Shown here one piece after another: positions 14,192 to 19,437 of a DNA stretch of 19,437 bases (positions are counted from its first letter, which is position 1; each line of letters starts with the position of its first letter). The DNA comes from an uncultured Collinsella sp. (GTDB lineage: Bacteria > Actinomycetota > Coriobacteriia > Coriobacteriales > Coriobacteriaceae), in the NCBI GenBank assembly GCA_958429225.1, contig CAUAJB010000039.1, forward strand, positions 1 through 19,437, given 5' to 3'. Under the pieces are notes generated by a model. The model was not told the DNA's origin and did not search any database. It worked only from the letters and a program-made list of their open reading frames with translations. A program made the position numbers and the translations under genes.

Positions 14192-15622
14192 ATGGCATCG
14201 AAGAACCTTTTGCCCGTCGTCGCACTCTGCGGCGCGCTCGCAACCGGAACGCCTGTCGCCGCTTGGGCGACTCCCGTCATGGCAGACTCCTTACCAGCGG
14301 CCCTAAGCTCCGCACCAAATCCGTCGAGCGCCATTGCGTGCAAGCGTTTTTCGATCGCACAGGCCGCAATCTCAACCTCGGGATGCCTTCGTCGTAATAC
14401 GGACGGCTCGATAGTCGTGGATATCAATCGTTCGAACAAGGCAAACGGCTCCCAGGCGGGGTGCGCCGTCTGCACGTGGCGCTCGGTTGTGCTCGATGCA
14501 GATGGCGATCCATGCAATTTAGAGCTGCGCATCGACATCGCTTCGGTCGATGACTCGGCGAACGGAGCGAAGGTCGCCTTCGACGGTACGTTTTTTGAGA
14601 AAGGAGGCGGTATATGTCTGGGCTGCGCCGCCGCGAATGCAGACGACACGCAGCCCACCCTCTCATTCACGGCATCGTTGCGGCTGACCAAAGCCGGTAC
14701 CGATGCCATCGCGGCGGGAGAAGCGTCCCTGCTGTTCTACGCCGTCAGTACCAAAGACACAGACGCTCATTTCGAGAAGCCATCCGGATCACTCAGCCTT
14801 ACACGAGGGATAGAGGCAGGCCCTATTGAAATCGATGCCCGCGCGCAAAGCAGGCAACGCATTCTTGCCGACCCGGCGCTTCTCGAAATGGAGTGGAACG
14901 GATCCGGAGCCATCGGAATTCTCCCCTCCGCGCTTGACGCCAAGACGCTCCCCCCAAACGACGAACCCATCAACGCAACCATACAAGAAGAGAGCGCGGA
15001 CAAAGAAGCAGGTGCGGGCGACACGCCGTCGCCGACAAACAGCGTCCCAGCTTCTTTCGAAGCGCCGAATGAGCCCGCTGCCGATCCAAACGATCCCGAG
15101 TTCGCGGACAGTCTGGGGCTTGCTGATCCTCAAGAGATCGATGAAGGTAACTGCTGCGTGCTTGCCGCGCTCGACCACACGGAGGTCATCGACGCTGCGA
15201 ACATCGAAGTTGCCGCCGCCAATCAGCCCGTCCGCAAGTCGGCTATCATCGCATTTCCTGAATCCATCGAAGTCGTCTTTTTGCCATCGGGCGAGGTCGT
15301 GGCCCCAACACTGCTCACCTTGTTGGGCGCCAAGAATACTCGAAACGAAATTAAAAAGGTCACGGTTGTCGACCCTGCAACCACCGCCAAGCTGCGTCTA
15401 TACGCCGTTGCTCCAGACGGAGGCAAGACCTTGGAATTCGATGGTGACACACTCCTAGCCTGGCGACGTCTGGACATTATGCAAGACGTCTCGTATCAGA
15501 TCGAACTCGAAGGGTTTGATCGTGCCCGCGATGCCAATATCATCGCCGCGGCTATTGAATCCCCGCAGCGGCTTATGACACTGCGCTTTGAATACTATCC
15601 CTATGTCCCGACAACCACCTGA
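14192..15622 (+). CDS. Large cysteine-rich secreted protein with WxL-like C-terminal domain
   Basis: I do not recognise this 476-residue protein as a named family. It has a signal peptide (cleavage near ATPVMA, about residue 31). A first domain (about 45-215) has cysteines at 50, 65, 91, 94, 108, 142 and 145, including CAVC and CLGC. A linker rich in Glu, Pro, Ala and Asp covers about 255-315, and a C-terminal domain follows from about 320. That domain includes Cys321-Cys322 and the segments AFPESIEVVFLPSGEVVAPT and MTLRFEYYPYVP. It resembles the WxL-like neighbour in spacing (P..I......(D/S)G....P...N) and in ending. No membrane anchor is present. ATG at 14192 follows AAGGAG and lies 18 nt after the LAQTG gene, so the genes are probably co-transcribed. 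Confidence 0.8.
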   Translation: MASKNLLPVVALCGALATGTPVAAWATPVMADSLPAALSSAPNPSSAIACKRFSIAQAAISTSGCLRRNTDGSIVVDINRSNKANGSQAGCAVCTWRSVVLDADGDPCNLELRIDIASVDDSANGAKVAFDGTFFEKGGGICLGCAAANADDTQPTLSFTASLRLTKAGTDAIAAGEASLLFYAVSTKDTDAHFEKPSGSLSLTRGIEAGPIEIDARAQSRQRILADPALLEMEWNGSGAIGILPSALDAKTLPPNDEPINATIQEESADKEAGAGDTPSPTNSVPASFEAPNEPAADPNDPEFADSLGLADPQEIDEGNCCVLAALDHTEVIDAANIEVAAANQPVRKSAIIAFPESIEVVFLPSGEVVAPTLLTLLGAKNTRNEIKKVTVVDPATTAKLRLYAVAPDGGKTLEFDGDTLLAWRRLDIMQDVSYQIELEGFDRARDANIIAAAIESPQRLMTLRFEYYPYVPTTT

Positions 15623-15740
15623 GGCTTAAATGCTGCACATCATTCCTAACACCACTTATATAACGTATTAGATGAGTCGCGATGTGCCTCGCATTTCGTT
15701 CTGCTACGATTGCCACGTTGGCATCAATACAGGAGGGCTC
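15623..15740. other. Intergenic region before the DUF554 gene
   Basis: The 118-nt gap has no clear terminator for the secreted-protein cluster. It has an AT-rich stretch (TTATATAAC near 15656), a candidate extended -10 at 15703-15710 and a small TGCCA/TGGCA repeat at 15711-15723. The strong ribosome-binding site AGGAGGG (15731-15737) fixes the downstream start. Confidence 0.45.
15702..15710 (+). promoter_or_regulatory. Candidate extended -10 promoter for the DUF554 gene
   Basis: TGCTACGAT gives a TGn plus TACGAT extended -10, about 30 nt before the start codon and with no good -35. Transcription would begin near 15717, leaving a short leader that carries the ribosome-binding site. Confidence 0.4.
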
Positions 15741-16457
15741 ATGCCGGGCTTGGGAACAATCATCAACGTTGTGCTTTTAGTTGCGGGCGGTCTTTTGGGA
15801 TTAGCGGGCGGCCGCTTCATCACACCGCGCATCCAAGACACGCTCATGAAAGCATCGGGGCTGTGCGTCCTGTTTATCGGCCTTGGCGGCACCATGCAAA
15901 AGATGCTCCTTATCGATGGGAAGGCGCTAGCGACCACCGGCACCACCATGCTCATCGTCTCGTTCGCCCTCGGCTCGCTCATCGGCGAGGCCATCAACTT
16001 GGAGGCCGCCATCGAGAACCTTGGCGAATGGCTCAAGCGCAAAACCGGCAGCGAGGGCGATAACGAATTTACCAACGCTTTTGTCTCGACTTCGCTCACC
16101 GTGTGTATCGGTGCCATGGCTATCGTGGGATCAATCCAAGACGGCCTGCTCGGTGACTGGTCAACGCTTGCCTTGAAAGGCGCATTGGACTGCATCATCG
16201 TCTGCACCATGACGGCGTCGCTTGGCCGCGGCTGCATTTTCTCCGCCCTGCCCGTCGCCGTGTTCCAGGGGACGATCACGTTGTTTGCCGGCGCGCTCTC
16301 CCCCATCATGACCACAGCAGCCCTCAACAGCCTTTCGCTCGTAGGCTCCATGCTCATCTTCTGCGTCGGCGTCAATCTCATCCGTCCTCAGACCTTCCGC
16401 ACGGCCAATATGCTTCCCTCCGTCGTCATCGCCGTCATCTACGCCCTCCTGTTCTAA
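15741..16457 (+). CDS. DUF554 family membrane protein
   Basis: The 238-residue integral membrane protein matches the DUF554 family (YqgA/YdfK-like), which has no established function. About six or seven hydrophobic segments are present. Family-like features are the N-terminal GLGTIINVVLLVAGGLLGL, the FALGSLIGEAINLEAAIENLG region, TSLTVCIGAMAIVGSIQDGL, and a C-terminal LIFCVGVNLI segment. The ATG at 15741 is chosen because AGGAGGG (15731-15737) lies at ideal distance; a frame open from 15672 adds a non-conserved N-terminus. It seems to be monocistronic, with no link to its neighbours beyond orientation. Confidence 0.9.
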   Translation: MPGLGTIINVVLLVAGGLLGLAGGRFITPRIQDTLMKASGLCVLFIGLGGTMQKMLLIDGKALATTGTTMLIVSFALGSLIGEAINLEAAIENLGEWLKRKTGSEGDNEFTNAFVSTSLTVCIGAMAIVGSIQDGLLGDWSTLALKGALDCIIVCTMTASLGRGCIFSALPVAVFQGTITLFAGALSPIMTTAALNSLSLVGSMLIFCVGVNLIRPQTFRTANMLPSVVIAVIYALLF

Positions 16458-16499
16458 ATCTATCTACGCAGCAGTATCTCGAACACCTGTTTGATGCTG

Positions 16500-16508
16500 T
16501 GCTATGAT
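16500..16508 (+). promoter_or_regulatory. Candidate extended -10 promoter for the TerB/BrxD module
   Basis: TGCTATGAT (TGn plus TATGAT) lies about 38 nt before the GTG start at 16546, with AGGAGAGG as ribosome-binding site. No good -35 is visible. It has the same form as the candidates before the DUF554 and GGDEF genes. Confidence 0.45.
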
Positions 16509-16545
16509 ATGAGGTCACCGAAGCTGCGTTAGGAGAGGAGAAGCG

Positions 16546-18306
16546 GTGGCCGACCAGGACATCAAGATGCTCATCGAGCGCATTATGGCCGAGGCCCGGA
16601 CCCATCAGTCCGCCCGTTTCTCACATGAAGTCTACGCAGACGAGCCGATTCTCAAAACCGGTCGTCAGATGCAGAACTTCCTTCCCGACCAATACCGCAA
16701 GATGCGCGAGATATCGCGCTGGCAGGATGACCCCAAAGGCGGCGCGGGTCGCTGGCTTTCGGAAGCCGAGCTTTTCTACCGCCAAGGCCTACTGATGGCC
16801 GACTTTGAGGACGACTGCCCCTACAACGGCACCTTTAAGTCGTACTTTCCCACCTACAATGCCATGAGCGATCGACAGTTGCGCGGTTACTTTACCTGGC
16901 GTGCCCAAGTGCGCCGCGGAACCGTCGAGGAAACGTCTACGTCCTTTGCCTTTCTGTATCTCTATGAGCTGATTTGCGGCATTGGCGTAGATGACCCGCT
17001 CGATGGTTTTAACAAGATCAAGGCTTTTTGGGATGCCTATCGCGCCTTCGAGCCCGGCATCGACCGGTTTGCACGCGTGTGGCTGCAGGATTACGCCGTA
17101 TTCCATGGGCTCGACCCCAAGCTGCTTCGCGACTCTAAAACCGTCATGTTCGATAACGCCCTTATCGAGCTGCGACGCGCGGCACGAGACCTTGTACCAG
17201 CACCGGCACCGTCCGGCCAGACCCCCAAGCGTCGCAAAACCCCCGAGCCCACGATTCCCCTTCCGCCCGATGAGGTGCGAGAGGAGCGACTCATGGCCGC
17301 CATCAACGCCCTCTCCACGTACAACCTAAGTAACTCGCGGCTCGACCGCAGCCACCACCGCGATCTGCGCCACGTGGCGTGCGCCGTGTATGTCCGTATG
17401 GCGCGCTACTATGACACGCACCGAAAGACCGGCATCGTGGCGAGCTTATTTGGGGAGGAGACGGCCATGCCCTACACCATGTTTGCCTCGGCCGTATTCT
17501 TTGCGCCCGAGCGCCACGAGGACTGCGAATACCGCCTGGATCCCATCCATATCTACCGTTGCCAAAACGGCTTTTGGGAATGTATGCGTATCCACGGTAG
17601 TAGGCAAAAGAGCAGCAAGCTCGGTGAAATGATGCGCGCCTGCGACCAACGCCTGCGCCTGGCGCTGGACCCCGCCCATCCCCTTAAGGAAGAAAAGGTC
17701 CCCAAATATCTGGCCAAGATTATCGATGACGAGATTGTGGCATGGCTTTCGTGGGACGCCGCACACCAGCCCGTCAAGATCGATATCGATCTGAGTCAGC
17801 TGGGGCACATTCGAAGCGCCGCCGCGCAAACGCGTGAAGCGCTTTTGATCGATGAAGAGCGCGAGAACGGCGCACCTGTGGAAGCCGAGGCAGCGGACTC
17901 AGGGCAACCGGAAGCCGAGCCCGTAGCCGACGCGATTGTCGAGGCGGTCGCGGCACCCATTCGGCAGGACGAGACCGACGAGCCAACCATATCCACCGAA
18001 CAGTTTGGTGTCGTGGCACCGCTTCTCGCGCCGACGCCCGCGTTCGCAGCTGTTACGCCCGCTGACGCCACGAACGAACTCACGCCTGCCGCAGACGCCT
18101 ATCTCCGCGCGCTGCTCGAGCACAACGCAGTACAGGCGGAATCGGCGGTAGTGCAATCGGGGCAGAGCGAGGACATGCTCGTTGATACCATCAACGAAGC
18201 ACTCTTTGACCTGGTGGGAGACACCGTTATCGAATTCGGCGCGGCAGGGCCGCAGATTATCGAGGACTACGAAGCAGACGTGAGAGGATACCTAGACCAT
18301 GAGTGA
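16546..18306 (+). CDS. TerB_N/TerB_C domain protein
   Basis: The 586-residue soluble protein matches the TerB N-terminal domain family: GRWLSEAELFYRQGLLMADF (68-87), YFPTYNAMSDRQLRGYFTWR (100-119) and FAFLYLYELICGIGV (134-148). A short basic, proline-rich linker (220-242) follows, then an alpha-helical TerB_C-type region. An acidic Ala/Glu/Pro-rich stretch (roughly 440-510) precedes the last conserved segment, DTINEALFDLVGDTVIEFG and IIEDYEADVRGYL. TerB-type proteins are linked to stress or phage-response gene sets, and this kind is commonly found next to a BrxC/BrxD ATPase, as here. The start is GTG after AGGAGAGG. The stop overlaps the ATPase start (ATGAGTGA), indicating coupled translation. 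Confidence 0.85.
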   Translation: MADQDIKMLIERIMAEARTHQSARFSHEVYADEPILKTGRQMQNFLPDQYRKMREISRWQDDPKGGAGRWLSEAELFYRQGLLMADFEDDCPYNGTFKSYFPTYNAMSDRQLRGYFTWRAQVRRGTVEETSTSFAFLYLYELICGIGVDDPLDGFNKIKAFWDAYRAFEPGIDRFARVWLQDYAVFHGLDPKLLRDSKTVMFDNALIELRRAARDLVPAPAPSGQTPKRRKTPEPTIPLPPDEVREERLMAAINALSTYNLSNSRLDRSHHRDLRHVACAVYVRMARYYDTHRKTGIVASLFGEETAMPYTMFASAVFFAPERHEDCEYRLDPIHIYRCQNGFWECMRIHGSRQKSSKLGEMMRACDQRLRLALDPAHPLKEEKVPKYLAKIIDDEIVAWLSWDAAHQPVKIDIDLSQLGHIRSAAAQTREALLIDEERENGAPVEAEAADSGQPEAEPVADAIVEAVAAPIRQDETDEPTISTEQFGVVAPLLAPTPAFAAVTPADATNELTPAADAYLRALLEHNAVQAESAVVQSGQSEDMLVDTINEALFDLVGDTVIEFGAAGPQIIEDYEADVRGYLDHE

Positions 18307-19437
18307 TACCGCATCCGCAGCACCCCGCGTGCCCAAGCGCGTCGCCGCCGTCATTCTCAACTCGCTCAAGGGCGGCGTGGTCCCGCGCATCGGCCTTCCC
18401 TATATCACCGTAGGGCGCGAGGTCGAGATCCGCGCCCTGCTCACCGATCTGAGTCTCATCGCCGACGGTGGCGCGAGCTTCCGCTTTCTGGTCGGTCGTT
18501 ATGGCGCCGGCAAGAGCTTTTTGCTCCAGACCATCCGCACGCACGCCATGGGCGAGGGATTCGTCGTCGCTGATGCCGACCTGTCGCCCGAGCGCCGCCT
18601 GCAGGGCGGTCAAGGACAGGGCCTTGCCACCTACCGCGAGCTCATCCGCAATATATCGACCAAGACGCGCCCCGAGGGCGGTGCGCTCAACCTTATTTTG
18701 GATCGCTGGGTCGCCTCGTGTGCCGACGTCGACGAGTCGGTCGTCAATGCCCAACTGGCCCCGCTCGAGGAGATGGTCCACGGCTTCGACTTCACCCGCA
18801 TGCTCCGCCGCTATCGCATGGCCGTATCCGAGGGCGATGAAGAGACTATGAGCCGCGTGACCAAATGGATTCGCGGCGAGTACCGCACCAAGAGCGAGGC
18901 ACGCGCCGAGTTGGGCTCCTCGACCATCATCAGCGATGACGATTGGTACGACTACGTTAAGCTCATCGCGCGTTTTTTGGTCTGCAGCGGCTACAAGGGC
19001 ATGCTGGTGCTCATCGACGAGCTCGTGAATCTGTATAAGATTCCCAACGCCATCACGCGCCAGTACAACTACGAGAAAATCCTGACCATGTACAACGACA
19101 CGCTCCAGGGCAAAGCGCAGTACCTGGGCATGATCATGGGCGGCACGCCAACCTCCATCGAAGACCGCCGCCGCGGCGTGTTCTCCTACGAAGCCCTGCG
19201 CAGCCGACTCGCTCAGGGCCGCTTTGCGCGCGAGGACCTTAAGGACATGCTCGCGCCCATCATCCGCCTGCAGCCACTCACCTATGAGGAGCTGCTGGTG
19301 CTCATCGAAAAACTCATGCAGATCCATGCCGGCTACTTTGGCTGGACGCCCACGCTTACCGAAAACGACTTGGTGGACTTTCTCAAGATTGAGTTCGGCC
19401 GCGTGGGAGCCGATACGCACTTGACGCCGCGTGAGGT
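18299..19437 (+). CDS. BrxC/BrxD-family P-loop ATPase (3'-truncated by window end)
   Basis: The frame is open from ATG 18299 to the window edge (379 codons visible, no stop). The product is a P-loop ATPase of the BREX ATP-binding family (DUF2791, PF10923). Walker A is GRYGAGKS at residues 66-73 and Walker B is MLVLIDE at 235-241, followed by LVNLYKI; MGGTPTSIEDRRRGVFSYEALRSRL further on is typical of the family. BrxC/BrxD proteins act in BREX phage defence, BrxD together with the helicase BrxHI in type 2 systems. The ATG overlaps the TerB gene by 8 nt. No methylase (PglX) or PglZ is seen, so whether this is BREX, a reduced derivative or a separate module cannot be decided here. Confidence 0.88.
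   Translation, partial: MSDTASAAPRVPKRVAAVILNSLKGGVVPRIGLPYITVGREVEIRALLTDLSLIADGGASFRFLVGRYGAGKSFLLQTIRTHAMGEGFVVADADLSPERRLQGGQGQGLATYRELIRNISTKTRPEGGALNLILDRWVASCADVDESVVNAQLAPLEEMVHGFDFTRMLRRYRMAVSEGDEETMSRVTKWIRGEYRTKSEARAELGSSTIISDDDWYDYVKLIARFLVCSGYKGMLVLIDELVNLYKIPNAITRQYNYEKILTMYNDTLQGKAQYLGMIMGGTPTSIEDRRRGVFSYEALRSRLAQGRFAREDLKDMLAPIIRLQPLTYEELLVLIEKLMQIHAGYFGWTPTLTENDLVDFLKIEFGRVGADTHLTPRE

Noticed and set aside
12177..15740. Genomic island or phage remnant around the surface cluster
   Set aside because: No integrase, transposase, tRNA, direct repeats or sharp composition change was seen at the borders. The cluster appears to be an ordinary chromosomal operon.
18257..19420. A 387-residue open frame on the minus strand at the right edge
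   Set aside because: It is antisense to the BrxC/BrxD ATPase frame, which has clear Walker A and B motifs, a coupled start and typical codon use. The minus frame has no recognisable motif or ribosome-binding site and results from GC-rich codon bias.
1..19437. CRISPR arrays, tRNA or rRNA genes, riboswitches
   Set aside because: No regularly spaced repeats, no tRNA-like CCA/T-loop arrangement and no conserved aptamer core was recognised by reading; a covariance-model search could not be run.

Overview
The window is GC-rich bacterial chromosome with densely packed genes, short intergenic gaps and GTG or TTG starts beside ATG. The fused PurL-PurQ enzyme, the LAQTG-type cell-wall sorting signal, the anaerobic electron-bifurcation genes and the codon usage together suggest a gut Coriobacteriia member, most likely Collinsella. 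That assignment rests on recognition, not on a search. No rRNA, tRNA, insertion sequence, prophage or CRISPR array is visible, and no gene-free stretch exceeds about 190 bases.

Layout. (1) 1-2867: 3' three quarters of phosphoribosylformylglycinamidine synthase, closed by a strong terminator. (2) 2967-3902: an EamA/DMT transporter. (3) 4002-7511, all minus strand: a membrane GGDEF protein, a KdgT-type permease and the AzlC/AzlD amino acid exporter pair. (4) 7638-8450: an HD-domain hydrolase on the plus strand, whose stop codon overlaps that of the next operon. (5) 8447-12072, minus strand: a tightly coupled operon of a FAD-linked 2-hydroxyacid (lactate-type) dehydrogenase, EtfB, and an EtfA with an N-terminal 2x[4Fe-4S] ferredoxin domain. 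This matches the electron-confurcating lactate dehydrogenase (LctBCD) plan. (6) 12187-15622, plus strand: a divergent cluster with a degenerate DUF559-like nuclease-fold protein, a single-pass membrane protein with an extracellular beta domain, a secreted WxL-like protein, a small LAQTG sortase substrate and a large cysteine-rich secreted protein. (7) 15741-16457: a DUF554 membrane protein. (8) 16546-19437: a TerB_N/TerB_C protein overlapping a BrxC/BrxD-family ATPase that runs off the window.

How the parts work together. The lactate-type operon and the surface-protein cluster diverge from one 114-base gap. There, two predicted promoters share the same -10 box and a perfect palindrome lies between -35 and -10, so the two units may be controlled together. 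The surface cluster resembles the gene content of Firmicutes csc/WxL loci (membrane anchor protein, WxL proteins, small LPxTG protein) and is the best candidate here for an undescribed system. The TerB/BrxD pair at the right edge is probably the start of a BREX-related or similar multi-gene module, but the rest lies outside the window.
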